NCBI GenBank assembly: GCA_947630045.1
Contig: CANRGC010000001.1
Coordinates: 102,282-166,281, forward strand
Origin: Candidatus Gastranaerophilales bacterium
GTDB taxonomy: Bacteria; Cyanobacteriota; Vampirovibrionia; Gastranaerophilales; Gastranaerophilaceae
Length of the DNA stretch: 64,000 nucleotides
Reading direction: 5' to 3'
The translations under genes were made by a program, and so were the position numbers. Under the pieces are notes generated by a model that was given only the letters and a program-made list of their open reading frames with translations, was not told the DNA's origin and searched no databases. Shown piece by piece: positions 26,557-35,257 of this stretch; position 1 is the first letter of the stretch, and every line of letters begins with the position of its first letter.

Positions 26557-26628
26557 GGGCGGTACTGGACTCGAACCAGCGACCCCCACAATGTCAATGT
26601 GATACTCTACCAACTGAGCTAACCGCCC
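26557..26628 (-). tRNA. tRNA-Val (anticodon GAC)
   Basis: A 72-base cloverleaf on the minus strand. The acceptor stem GGGCGGT/ACCGCCC pairs fully and the D-arm is GCTC/GAGT. The anticodon stem TCACA/TGTGG carries the 7-base loop TTGACAT (anticodon GAC, valine). The T-arm has loop TTCGAGT. The 3' CCA is not encoded (the acceptor stem is followed by AATC), so it must be added by the nucleotidyltransferase. Confidence 0.96.
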
Positions 26629-26682
26629 GTAAGGGGTGCTATATAAAAATTTTATAACAAAAAAATAAACAGTAAAGCAAAA

Positions 26683-27981
26683 TTAAATTTTTCCCCACAG
26701 GTCATATTCACTAAACGAAGTGACTTCAACATCAAAAATGTCTCCGGGGGTTAAAACCTCATTCGTTTCAACATAAATCAAACCGTCAACATCGGGTGCG
26801 TCTTTATAAGTTCTTCCTATTACAAGCCCGTCAGATTGAATTGTTTCAATTATTGAAGGAATTTTTTTGCCGATTAATTCCGAATTTATTTTGTGAGAAA
26901 TTTCTTTTTGAAGTTCCAAAATAAGATTTTTTCTTTTTTCTTTAACTCTTTTTGGAACTTGGGGCTTAAGATTATAGGCATAAGTTCCTTTTTCTTTTGA
27001 AAATTCAAAAACGCCAAGCCTGTCAAATTTGGTCTTTTCAACAAAATTATATAAATGTTCAAAATGTTTTTCATCTTCAGTCGGATATCCCGTAATCAGC
27101 GTGGTTCTGACGGCGAGGTTTGGAATTTCGCTTCTCAGGTTTTGAACAAATTCATATCCGTCTATAACGGGGCGTTTCATAGCTTTTAAAATTTCGGGAT
27201 GAGAATGTTGAAGGGGAATATCCAAATATTTAACCACTCTGTCAATTTCTCTGTACGCTTTAATGAGCCCTTTTGTAAAATTTGTGGGATATGTATATAA
27301 AACTCTTATCCAGCCAAGGTTTTCAATTTTATCAAGTTCATATAAAAGTTTATCCAGCGAAGGTTTTTTGTATAAATCAACCCCATAACTTGAAGTGTCT
27401 TGAGCGATTAAAATAATTTCGCTAACCCCTTTATCGGCAAGTTTTTTTGCTTCATCGACAATATTTTCAATCGGTCTTGAAATATAACTTCCTCTCAATT
27501 TTGGAATAACGCAATATCCGCACTTATAGTTGCACCCTTCCGCAATTTTAATGTAAGAGCTTGAACCAACGGTAATTTGAGCTCTTTCGACAAATTCCGG
27601 ATACTTGCAAACGGGGTTGTCGGAAACGTAATAAAATTCTTTATTATTTTTGATAAGCTTAACAATTTTATCAACTTCCGCCGTTCCAAAAAAACCAAAC
27701 GCCTCAGGAATAAGCTTTTTTAAATGCTTTTTGTGTTTTTGAGGAAGACAACCTGTTATAATGACTTTTTTGCCCGCTTCAATCATGTCAAAAATGCTCT
27801 TAACGCTTTCCTGTTCGGCATCAAAAATAAAAGAACAGGTGTTTATTATAACAAATTCAACATCCTGATTATATACATCAAGGGTGACATCAAACCCGTT
27901 TTTAATAAGTTCGCCCGAAATTAATTCCGTATCTATTAAATTTTTTGCGCAACCGTGGTGTATTATGCCGATTTTTTTCAT
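26683..27981 (-). CDS. rimO: Ribosomal protein S12 methylthiotransferase RimO
   Basis: RimO is a radical-SAM enzyme that methylthiolates an Asp of ribosomal protein S12. It is 432 residues long. The N-terminal domain holds the auxiliary cluster (Cys11 in 'HHGCAKNLIDTE', Cys49, Cys78). The radical-SAM site is Cys150, Cys154 and Cys157 in 'GCNYKCGYCVIP'. A TRAM domain closes the protein. The C-terminal 'GRTYKDAPDVDGLIYV' distinguishes RimO from the tRNA enzyme MiaB. It lies just downstream of tRNA-Val on the same strand. Confidence 0.93.
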   Translation of the reverse strand: MKKIGIIHHGCAKNLIDTELISGELIKNGFDVTLDVYNQDVEFVIINTCSFIFDAEQESVKSIFDMIEAGKKVIITGCLPQKHKKHLKKLIPEAFGFFGTAEVDKIVKLIKNNKEFYYVSDNPVCKYPEFVERAQITVGSSSYIKIAEGCNYKCGYCVIPKLRGSYISRPIENIVDEAKKLADKGVSEIILIAQDTSSYGVDLYKKPSLDKLLYELDKIENLGWIRVLYTYPTNFTKGLIKAYREIDRVVKYLDIPLQHSHPEILKAMKRPVIDGYEFVQNLRSEIPNLAVRTTLITGYPTEDEKHFEHLYNFVEKTKFDRLGVFEFSKEKGTYAYNLKPQVPKRVKEKRKNLILELQKEISHKINSELIGKKIPSIIETIQSDGLVIGRTYKDAPDVDGLIYVETNEVLTPGDIFDVEVTSFSEYDLWGKI

Positions 27982-28070
27982 ATCATTTTTGTAACAAAAA
28001 AATAACTTACAGGCAATTATTTTATCACTTTTGTTTTAATTTTAAATGTCTGACAGTGAAGGAAATTTCT

Positions 28071-28352
28071 ATGCTTAATTCCGTTTCTTGTCCCGCTCCG
28101 GTTCAAAGCCCGCTAGCTGTTCCTCAGCCGGACAATATATCAAGCGTTATAGGATATGACCCCGACAAATATATTTTCGGCGATGATTGCTATGCGCCGC
28201 AAAATCAACAGCAAAGTCAAAATAAAAACAGTTCAAGAAATTTCAGTCTTGATATAAAATCTCCCATAACGGGAGCAATTTTCCTTGCGGGACTTGGCGC
28301 TATTGCTTGCAAATGTTTATTTTCGAGGAAAACACCCAAATTGCCCAAATAA
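28071..28352 (+). CDS. Small protein with C-terminal membrane helix
   Basis: A 93-residue protein of unknown function. A longer in-frame reading from 27945 exists, but the ATG at 28071 has GAAGGAAA directly upstream and gives a sensible composition. Residues 1-60 are Pro/Gln/Asn-rich and probably unfolded. Residues about 63-82 are a hydrophobic 'ITGAIFLAGLGAIACKCLF' helix followed by Arg/Lys, a tail-anchor pattern with the basic end inside. It precedes rpmB on the same strand. Confidence 0.6.
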   Translation: MLNSVSCPAPVQSPLAVPQPDNISSVIGYDPDKYIFGDDCYAPQNQQQSQNKNSSRNFSLDIKSPITGAIFLAGLGAIACKCLFSRKTPKLPK

Positions 28353-28406
28353 GTTTAAATTAAATATTTGTTCGCTTTATTTTTGTTAACTTTGGCTTTA
28401 TATTAA

Positions 28407-28433
28407 TTGACATAGATTTTTGTTTGTTATAAC
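28407..28433 (+). promoter_or_regulatory. Predicted promoter of rpmB
   Basis: A perfect -35 TTGACA (28407-28412) and a -10 TATAAC (28428-28433) are separated by 15 bases, 42 bases before the L28 start. The spacer is short, so strength is uncertain. Confidence 0.4.
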
Positions 28434-28474
28434 TTTGACTTTGGACTAAACTTTACTTGAAAGGACACTTAATC

Positions 28475-28669
28475 ATGTCAGTAGTTTGCGATATATGCGG
28501 TAAAACATCTAAAAAGGCTTCAAGTCTTTCTTTTTCACATAAACACAATGTTTATAAACAATTGCCAAACCTTCAATCGGTTAAAATCGTTCTTCCTAAC
28601 GGTTCCGTTAAAAAAGCGAAAGTTTGCACTTCTTGCATAAGAAAAGGAAACTTCACAAAAGCTGTTTAA
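28475..28669 (+). CDS. rpmB: 50S ribosomal protein L28
   Basis: This 64-residue L28 contains the typical start 'VCDICGKTSKKASSLSFSH' and a C-terminal 'CTSCIRKG', giving a Cys4 zinc site. An upstream in-frame ATG at 28457 is rejected because AAGGA at about 28460-28465 serves the ATG at 28475. It has its own promoter and terminator and stands as a single-gene unit before gap. Confidence 0.94.
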   Translation: MSVVCDICGKTSKKASSLSFSHKHNVYKQLPNLQSVKIVLPNGSVKKAKVCTSCIRKGNFTKAV

Positions 28670-28689
28670 ATGTTTTTGAAAATTTTTCA

Positions 28690-28724
28690 AATGCTCTCCT
28701 TGATTTTTAGGGGAGCATTTTTAG
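28690..28724 (+). terminator. Terminator after rpmB
   Basis: An 11-base stem (AATGCTCTCCT with AGGGGAGCATT, one wobble) is followed by five Ts. Confidence 0.85.
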
Positions 28725-28758
28725 TTTTAATTAATTTTTGATTAAAAATAAAAAATGT

Positions 28759-28787
28759 TTGCGCATTCACTTTGTTTGTAATATAAA
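28759..28787 (+). promoter_or_regulatory. Predicted promoter of gap
   Basis: TTGCGC (28759-28764) and TATAAA (28782-28787) are separated by 17 bases, 35 bases before the gap start, which also has AGGAG. Confidence 0.45.
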
Positions 28788-28807
28788 AGTGGTGTAGTAT
28801 TACTTAA

Positions 28808-29827
<1,020 letters not shown>

Positions 29828-29845
29828 TCTTAAAAAACCAAATTT

Positions 29846-29875
29846 AAAAAGCCCTCTTTTATAAGGGGGCTTTTT
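29846..29875. terminator. Terminator between gap and amrS
   Basis: The stem AAAGCCCTC/GGGGGCTTT with an 8-base loop has a T run on the right and an A run on the left, so it can serve both converging genes. Confidence 0.8.
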
Positions 29876-30869
29876 AGTATTCTCCGTAAATTTCTTCTTC
29901 GCAAAACTTGCACTTGTTATCCGCAAGATTATATTCGATTATGTTATATCCGCCTCTTACAATTAGAGGTTTTTTGCATTTTTTACAAAAAGTGGAAGAA
30001 GTTTCGATGTTGGATAAATTTCCTGTATAAACGTAGTTTAAGCCCCCTTCAAGCGCCGTATTTCTGGCTTTTAAAAGGGCTTCGAAAGAAGTTTGCGCCA
30101 TGTTGGCATATTTATATCTCGGAAAAAAAGCGCTGAAATGAAGCGGAATATCCGCCCCCAAATTGTTTAAAATCCAGTCTGTTTCCGCTTTTAGAGTATC
30201 GTATGAGTTGTTTTTTCCTTCGATAATCATGGTTGTTAATTCAAGGTGACAGTTTGTTTCAGATTTAACATATTTAATCGTGTCTAAAACAGGTGCCAGT
30301 TTTGCGCCGCAATTTTTATTGTAAAATTCTTCACTAAACCCTTTGAGGTCTATATTCATAGCGTCAATATATTGAAATAATTCTTTTCTTGGCGCTTCAT
30401 TTATATAACCCGCACTGACCAAAACCGTTTTTATTCCTTCCTCTTTTGCAAGTTTTGCACAATCTCGGGCGTATTCAAAAAATATTACGGGCTCATTATA
30501 TGTAAAAGCTATGCTTTTAATATTATATTTCTTTGCGGCGCCTATAATTTCTTCAGGAGAAGCTTTATAAAAACTTTTGGGGTCAGATTTGTTTTTTGTG
30601 GTTTGATAATTTTGACAAAACAAACACCCCATATTGCAGCCGATTGTACCGAAAGAGAGAATGCTTGTGTTCGGACAAAAATGATACAAGGGCTTTTTTT
30701 CAATAGGGTCAAGCGAAAGCCCCGTGTTATAACCGTATGTTGTTAAAACAATTTCACCGTTTAAATTTTCTCTTACATGGCAAAACCCTTTTTGTCCGTT
30801 TGAAATAAGACATTCTCTCGGACAAATGAGGCACCTTGTTTTATTTTCTAATTTTTTTTGATAATTCAT
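29874..30869 (-). CDS. amrS: AmmeMemoRadiSam system radical SAM enzyme
   Basis: This 331-residue radical-SAM protein is the AmrS member of the AmmeMemoRadiSam system, formerly annotated as a pyruvate-formate-lyase activase homologue. The N-terminal 'CLICPRECLISNGQKGFC' Cys motif, the SAM cluster 'GCNMGCLFCQNYQ' and a C-terminal 'FCKKCKKP'...'CKFC' zinc-like pair are all visible. The ATG at 30869 is chosen over 30911, since the latter would run into the divergent gene. Its partner, the Memo-AMMECR1 fusion, starts 24 bases away in the opposite direction. The reaction is not established. Confidence 0.86.
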   Translation of the reverse strand: MNYQKKLENKTRCLICPRECLISNGQKGFCHVRENLNGEIVLTTYGYNTGLSLDPIEKKPLYHFCPNTSILSFGTIGCNMGCLFCQNYQTTKNKSDPKSFYKASPEEIIGAAKKYNIKSIAFTYNEPVIFFEYARDCAKLAKEEGIKTVLVSAGYINEAPRKELFQYIDAMNIDLKGFSEEFYNKNCGAKLAPVLDTIKYVKSETNCHLELTTMIIEGKNNSYDTLKAETDWILNNLGADIPLHFSAFFPRYKYANMAQTSFEALLKARNTALEGGLNYVYTGNLSNIETSSTFCKKCKKPLIVRGGYNIIEYNLADNKCKFCEEEIYGEY

Positions 30870-30886
30870 ACAAAATTTATTATAAT
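30858..30886 (+). promoter_or_regulatory. Near-consensus promoter of the Memo-AMMECR1 gene, probably leaderless
   Basis: TTGATA (30858-30863) and a perfect TATAAT (30881-30886) have the ideal 17-base spacing. The ATG is at 30894, where transcription should start, and no ribosome site precedes it, which points to a leaderless mRNA. The -10 is part of the palindrome ATTATAAT (30879-30886), so TATAAT is also present on the minus strand facing amrS, though with a poor -35. Confidence 0.6.
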
Positions 30887-30893
30887 CATTTTT

Positions 30894-32225
30894 ATGGAAA
30901 AAATAAAACAAGAATCGGTTGCAGGGTTATTCTATCCCAAAGAAAAAGAAGAACTTGAAAATTTAATAAACTCTTTTAAACCTAAGGCACAAATTTTTAA
31001 TTCAAGGGCGGTAATCGTTCCGCACGCAGGGTTAATTTATTCGGGCGATTTAGCTTTATCGGGAATAAATTATCTCGACAAAAATCTAAAGAAACTCTTT
31101 ATTTTTGCGCCTTGCCACAAAGTTTACACAAAGCATATCTCTCTTTCATCTTTTGATTTTTGGAAGACGCCCCTCGGGCAAATTAAATCAGACAAAAAAA
31201 TCTGCGACGAATTGGTTTATGAATTTGGCGCAAATTATAATGATGAAGCCTTTTTGAACGAACATGCAATAGAAGTTCAGCTTCCTTTAGTTCAAAAAAT
31301 TTTTTCAAATGTTGAAATTATTCCTGTTTTGATAGGCGAAGAAAGCCCTTTGATTATTTCAAAAATAATTTCAAAATATTGGCAAAATGAAGATGTCGGG
31401 TTTATTATCTCATCTGATTTAAGCCATTTTCTTGACGATAAAAAAGCAAAAGAAACAGATTCAAAAACGGCGGATATGATTGAAGAAAACGATGTATCAA
31501 ACTTTTCTTTTAATATGGCTTGCGGGGCAATAGGCGTTTTGGGGCTTTGTCTTTTTGCCAAAAATAACGACTTTTCTTTAATCAGGCTTGGAATGAAAAA
31601 TTCTTCTGATACAACCGGTGACACCTCAAGAGTGGTGGGCTATGGCGCTTGGGCGCTTTATGAAGGAACAAAAAACGATTACATAGAAAAATATTACAAA
31701 GATTTCATCTTATCTTTATCAAAAAAGGCGATTTCATCAAGGTTTACGGAAGAAAAAACTACAATTTCGTACGATGCGGTTTTCGCACAAAAGGGAGCCT
31801 GTTTTGTAACCATACAAAAAGAAGGCGGACTCAGGGGGTGCATTGGGTCTATAGTTGCCCACAGAAGCCTTCTTGAAGATTTATTTTATAATGCGCAAGC
31901 CGCCGCTTTCAATGACCCCAGATTTGTGCCTGTTTCAGCGGAAGAAGTTCCGCAGATAAAACTTGCAATTTCATTGCTGTCTCATCCGAAAGAAATTGAA
32001 TTTTCAGACGAATATGACCTTATTGAAAAAATTCAAAAAGATAAAGACGGGATAATAATTCAAGATAAGGGTAAAAGGGCGGTATATCTTCCTTCCGTTT
32101 GGGAAGAAATTCAAGATAAAAGGGCTTTTTTAAACTCGCTCAAGATGAAAGCAGGGTTCAGTCCCGATTATTTTTCACAAACCTTTAAAGCCTTCAGGTT
32201 CAGTGTAAATTACATTAAAGAGTGA
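30894..32225 (+). CDS. AmmeMemoRadiSam fusion: Memo-like protein plus AMMECR1 domain
   Basis: A 443-residue fusion. The N-terminal Memo domain (about 1-255) has 'VAGLFYP', the metal-site-like 'VPHAGLIYSG' His, 'FAPCHKVY' and 'SSDLSHF'. The C-terminal AMMECR1 domain (about 260-443) has 'GLRGCIGSIVAHRSL' and 'DPRFVPVSAEEV', the conserved core. In many bacteria these are two genes, AmmB and AmmA. With the divergent AmrS this completes the three-part AmmeMemoRadiSam set, whose biochemical role is unknown. The end abuts the methyltransferase stop on the other strand with no gap. Confidence 0.88.
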   Translation: MEKIKQESVAGLFYPKEKEELENLINSFKPKAQIFNSRAVIVPHAGLIYSGDLALSGINYLDKNLKKLFIFAPCHKVYTKHISLSSFDFWKTPLGQIKSDKKICDELVYEFGANYNDEAFLNEHAIEVQLPLVQKIFSNVEIIPVLIGEESPLIISKIISKYWQNEDVGFIISSDLSHFLDDKKAKETDSKTADMIEENDVSNFSFNMACGAIGVLGLCLFAKNNDFSLIRLGMKNSSDTTGDTSRVVGYGAWALYEGTKNDYIEKYYKDFILSLSKKAISSRFTEEKTTISYDAVFAQKGACFVTIQKEGGLRGCIGSIVAHRSLLEDLFYNAQAAAFNDPRFVPVSAEEVPQIKLAISLLSHPKEIEFSDEYDLIEKIQKDKDGIIIQDKGKRAVYLPSVWEEIQDKRAFLNSLKMKAGFSPDYFSQTFKAFRFSVNYIKE

Positions 32226-33086
32226 CTATTTAACAAAAGTCATAATGTATTCATGTTCAAAAATATTGAACCCGCCCGCAAGCGCTCTGTAGCGCCATAA
32301 GTTTGCGGCTTTGCCTTTTGCCTTTTCGTTGCCGGTTATGTTTTTAACAACGATTGCTTTTGTTGTAAAGCCGACGTTTTCCATTCTTTTCATACATTCA
32401 AAGCCCAAAGGCACAACTTTTGAATTTTTATATTCATCGCCGATTATAAGAGCGGCAAATCTGCCTTTTTCCAAAAGGTTATAAGCATTTTTTGCCACTT
32501 TTTCAAAAAGGTCATAAAATTCTTCCGTTGTTGCACAATTTGACAGGTCTTCTTTTTTATCGGAAAACTTTATAATGTCATCATAAGGCGGGTGCAAAAC
32601 AACAAACTGAGCCTGTTTTTTGCCCATAATTTCAAGTCTGGCTTCAACCTTTTCTTTTGCTTCCCGAGTTGTTGAATCGCCGCAGATTATATTAACATCG
32701 GTTACAAGCTGTTTTTTTGTAAATTTATTTGAAACGTAATCAACCATTTCTTGTTTCAGCTCAACCCCGATACATCTTCTTTGCATATTTAAAGCCTCAA
32801 TTCCCGAGGTGCCTGAGCCGAAAAACAAATCTAAAATAACATCGTTTTTCTTTGTAAATCTTTCAAAAAGCTGAGTTGCAATCTGGGGAATATAGTTGCC
32901 ATGATAATCATAGCTGTGGCCGTTTGATTTATCTCTTGAAGCAAATTCCCAGAGTGAACCTGTTTTAATATGAGAATATAATCTCCACTTATGAAGGTCA
33001 ATATCGTTATACGCCGTAGTTTTTGGCGTTTCCACAACTCTTAAATTTGCTTTTTGTTCTTTAATTTTAACTGATTTTTTTGGCAT
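32226..33086 (-). CDS. DNA methyltransferase-like protein with variant HPPY motif
   Basis: This 286-residue AdoMet-dependent methyltransferase belongs to the N4/N6 amino-methylase type. AdoMet motif I 'DLFFGSGTSG' is at residues 86-95 and the acidic 'CIGVEL' follows. The catalytic motif IV is His-Pro-Pro-Tyr (165-168) instead of the usual Asp/Asn/Ser-Pro-Pro-Tyr/Trp. No restriction enzyme or specificity subunit is adjacent, so it would be a solitary enzyme. DNA is the likely substrate by family, but an RNA or protein substrate cannot be excluded with this motif variant. Confidence 0.75.
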   Translation of the reverse strand: MPKKSVKIKEQKANLRVVETPKTTAYNDIDLHKWRLYSHIKTGSLWEFASRDKSNGHSYDYHGNYIPQIATQLFERFTKKNDVILDLFFGSGTSGIEALNMQRRCIGVELKQEMVDYVSNKFTKKQLVTDVNIICGDSTTREAKEKVEARLEIMGKKQAQFVVLHPPYDDIIKFSDKKEDLSNCATTEEFYDLFEKVAKNAYNLLEKGRFAALIIGDEYKNSKVVPLGFECMKRMENVGFTTKAIVVKNITGNEKAKGKAANLWRYRALAGGFNIFEHEYIMTFVK

Positions 33087-33239
33087 TACACTATTCCCTA
33101 ATCAAGTCTTGAGTTTACAAGAAAAAATTAAGGCTGAAATCATACAAAAAACCTAAAATGGGCAAAATTAATTCATACGGGTGATAAATTATTATTTTGC
33201 TAAAGAAAAGCAAGCTTTAGACGAAAATTTTTATATAGA

Positions 33240-33319
33240 AGAAAAGGGCGAGGCTTTCGCCTCGACTCAAAACCTCCTCCCCAAGTCTAGTAGCCGCTTA
33301 TTGTAGCGGCCTTTTTTTA
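33240..33319 (+). ncRNA. Candidate small RNA with anti-Shine-Dalgarno loop
   Basis: In a 320-base gap with no gene, the plus strand shows hairpin CGAGGC-TTTC-GCCTCG (33249-33264). An unpaired CU-rich stretch containing CCTCCTCCCC (33273-33282) follows, then a terminator hairpin GCCGCT/AGCGGC (33293-33310) with seven Ts. The free stretch is complementary to ribosome-binding sites. Cyanobacterial Yfr1-type RNAs share this layout (two hairpins around a CU-rich single strand), but no sequence identity is claimed. The 5' end is uncertain. Another weak hairpin lies near 33200. Confidence 0.45.
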
Positions 33320-33340
33320 TTTATAAATTTACCTAAAATA

Positions 33341-33389
33341 AAAAAAACGGAAACCAAACACACAAAAAAGTGTTCATTTCCGTTTTTTT
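33341..33389. terminator. Bidirectional terminator after rpsR
   Basis: A 13-base outer stem (seven As plus CGGAAA, with the complement at 33377-33389) and an inner AACAC/GTGTT pairing are visible. A/T runs on both sides allow termination of the leftward rpsF-ssb-rpsR unit. Confidence 0.8.
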
Positions 33390-33406
33390 AATATAAAAAC
33401 TTTTAA

Positions 33407-33640
33407 TTAGTTTTCAAAAACGTATGCCATCAAAGAAGATTCTCTTGCTTTTTTAACGGCAGAAGAAAGTTTTCTTTGGTGAAGTGCGCAAGTTCCGGTT
33501 ATTCTTCTCGGAAGAATTTTACCCGCTTCGGATAAAAATCTTTTTAATTTTGAAGTGTCTTTGTAATCAATAACTTCAACTTTGTCAGCGCAAAAGCTGC
33601 ATGTTTTTTTCTTTTTATTGTCTTTTAAATCTTTAGCCAT
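33407..33640 (-). CDS. rpsR: 30S ribosomal protein S18
   Basis: This 77-residue S18 binds S6 on the platform of the small subunit. The typical core '[25 protein letters not shown]' (quoted in part) and '[17 protein letters not shown]' are present. The N-terminal extension carries Cys-Ser-Phe-Cys, which with the later Cys/His could bind zinc. It is the last gene of rpsF-ssb-rpsR, the classical order. Confidence 0.95.
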   Translation of the reverse strand: MAKDLKDNKKKKTCSFCADKVEVIDYKDTSKLKRFLSEAGKILPRRITGTCALHQRKLSSAVKKARESSLMAYVFEN

Positions 33641-33669
33641 TTATATTTTCCTTTATTCTACTAATCTTT

Positions 33670-34092
33670 TTAAAACGGAATTTCGTCAGGGTCTATTAAG
33701 TCTTCCGCAATTTCTTCCGTTGAAAATTGAACAACAGAACCTTTATCAGAGGCAGAAGAAGAACTTGCGCCTTGAGGAACGGAACTTGAACCCGACATTC
33801 CGGAAATTTTTTCAACCGCCTGAGCGTTGATTGTTGAAACTTTTCTTTCCTTGCCCGAAGTTGTTTTAACGGTTTCCATTTGAAGTCTGCCGTCAACTAT
33901 AACGGTGTCATTCATCGAAACGGTTTCAGCAACTCTTTCGGCAAGATTTCCGAGAGCCGTAACTCTTACCAGAGTTTCATCTTGCTGATTAATGTCTATA
34001 ATAAGACTTGTAACAGCAAGGTTATTTTGTGTAAACCTTTTTTCGGGGTTTTTAACCACTTTTCCTGTAACAACAATCTTTGCCAGTGTCAT
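33670..34092 (-). CDS. ssb: Single-stranded DNA-binding protein
   Basis: This 140-residue SSB protects single-stranded DNA in replication and repair. The OB-fold starts with 'LAKIVVTGKVVKNPEKRFT'. A flexible Ser-rich linker begins near residue 105. The acidic tail ends Asp-Pro-Asp-Glu-Ile-Pro-Phe, the protein-interaction tip of SSB. It lies between rpsF (three-base gap) and rpsR. Confidence 0.94.
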   Translation of the reverse strand: MTLAKIVVTGKVVKNPEKRFTQNNLAVTSLIIDINQQDETLVRVTALGNLAERVAETVSMNDTVIVDGRLQMETVKTTSGKERKVSTINAQAVEKISGMSGSSSVPQGASSSSASDKGSVVQFSTEEIAEDLIDPDEIPF

Positions 34093-34095
34093 TTT

Positions 34096-34386
34096 TTATG
34101 CCTTTTTAACTTTTGTAAAAATTGTTCTGATTATGTTTTCGTTTAATCTTAATTGTCTTTTAAACTCAACAACTTTATCTTCCGGAAGATTCATTTTTTG
34201 AACTACAAAATAGCTGTCTCTGTAGCCTTGAACGTCATATGCAGATTTTTTTCTTCCCATTTTGTCTGTGTCAACAACTTCTCCGCCCAAGCTTTGAACT
34301 GTTTCTTCTATTTTTGAAACCACTTTATCAGCTTCGTCGTTATCAAGATTTGTCTTAATTGCTGACAATAATTCGTATTTTCCCAT
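34096..34386 (-). CDS. rpsF: 30S ribosomal protein S6
   Basis: This 96-residue S6 begins 'MGKYELLSAIKTNLDNDEAD' (in part). The 'DTDKMGRKKSAYDVQGYRDSYFVV' block (quoted in part) matches the family strand carrying 'G+R+LAY'. An in-frame start at 34452 was rejected, because AAGGAAAA precedes the ATG at 34386 and S6 homology starts there. It is the first gene of the rpsF-ssb-rpsR unit. Confidence 0.94.
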   Translation of the reverse strand: MGKYELLSAIKTNLDNDEADKVVSKIEETVQSLGGEVVDTDKMGRKKSAYDVQGYRDSYFVVQKMNLPEDKVVEFKRQLRLNENIIRTIFTKVKKA

Positions 34387-34461
34387 TTCATTTTCCTTAA
34401 TTTTTGTATTTTCGCTATTCAAAAACCTATCACAAACATAATTCTGGCACAAGTAAAATTG

Positions 34462-35256
34462 TTAATTTTTGTAATAAACGCCGTCAAATACTTTTGTGGC
34501 AGGTCCTGTCATATAAACGTTTTCGCCCGTCCATTCAATAAAAAGACTGCCTTTTCTAAGAACAACCTCAACCTTATTATCAATAAGCCCTTTTTTAATT
34601 CCGACAACGGTGGAAGCACACGCACCCGTACCGCAGGCAAGAGTTATTCCGCAGCCTCTTTCCCAAACGTTCATTTTTATTTTATTTCTGTTTATCAGAT
34701 TTATAAATTCAACATTTGTTTTTTCGGGAAAAAGCGGCGACGTTTCAATTTTTGCACCGTCTTTCAGCGCAAGTTCTTCTCCGTCTTTATCAGTATAAAT
34801 AACGCAGTGCGGGTTTCCCATGCTTACGGCGGAAGCTCTGTAGCCTTCAATTTCAAAATCAAGCGGGTTTGAAACCTTTACGGGAATTTTTTCAGCCTCA
34901 AAGACGGGCTTATTCATATCCACTTTAACCAAAACGTTGTCGATAATCTCCGGAATGACTTCTCCTCTAAGGGTTAAAACCGAAAATTTCTTTTTATTTA
35001 CAAGACCTTTTTTATAAACATATTGCGCAAAACACCTTACTCCGTTTCCGCACATTTGGGCAATTGAGCCGTCAGAATTATAAAAATCCCACGCTATATC
35101 ATATCCTTCGACAAATTTCGGACTGAAAATGCCGTCTGCGCCTATACCGAAATTTCTGTCGCAAAGTTCAACGGCAAGCTCACTTGTTGCTTTTTGGTTT
35201 TCTAAAATTATAAAATCGTTTCCAAGCCCATGCCATTTTTCAAATTTAATTTCCAT
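34462..35256 (-). CDS. dapF: Diaminopimelate epimerase
   Basis: DapF converts LL- to meso-diaminopimelate for lysine and peptidoglycan. It is 264 residues from the chosen start. The two catalytic cysteines lie in 'QMCGNGVRCFAQYV' and 'TLACGTGACAST'. The TTG at 35265 is possible but ATG at 35256 has AGAGG nine bases before it. The start is one base after the DUF4127-type stop, so the two are coupled. Confidence 0.95.
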   Translation of the reverse strand: MEIKFEKWHGLGNDFIILENQKATSELAVELCDRNFGIGADGIFSPKFVEGYDIAWDFYNSDGSIAQMCGNGVRCFAQYVYKKGLVNKKKFSVLTLRGEVIPEIIDNVLVKVDMNKPVFEAEKIPVKVSNPLDFEIEGYRASAVSMGNPHCVIYTDKDGEELALKDGAKIETSPLFPEKTNVEFINLINRNKIKMNVWERGCGITLACGTGACASTVVGIKKGLIDNKVEVVLRKGSLFIEWTGENVYMTGPATKVFDGVYYKN

Positions 35257-35257
35257 T

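Noticed and set aside
33240..33319. Signal-recognition-particle RNA or tmRNA
   Set aside because: The conserved SRP tetraloop and the tRNA-like ends of tmRNA are absent, and the element is too short.
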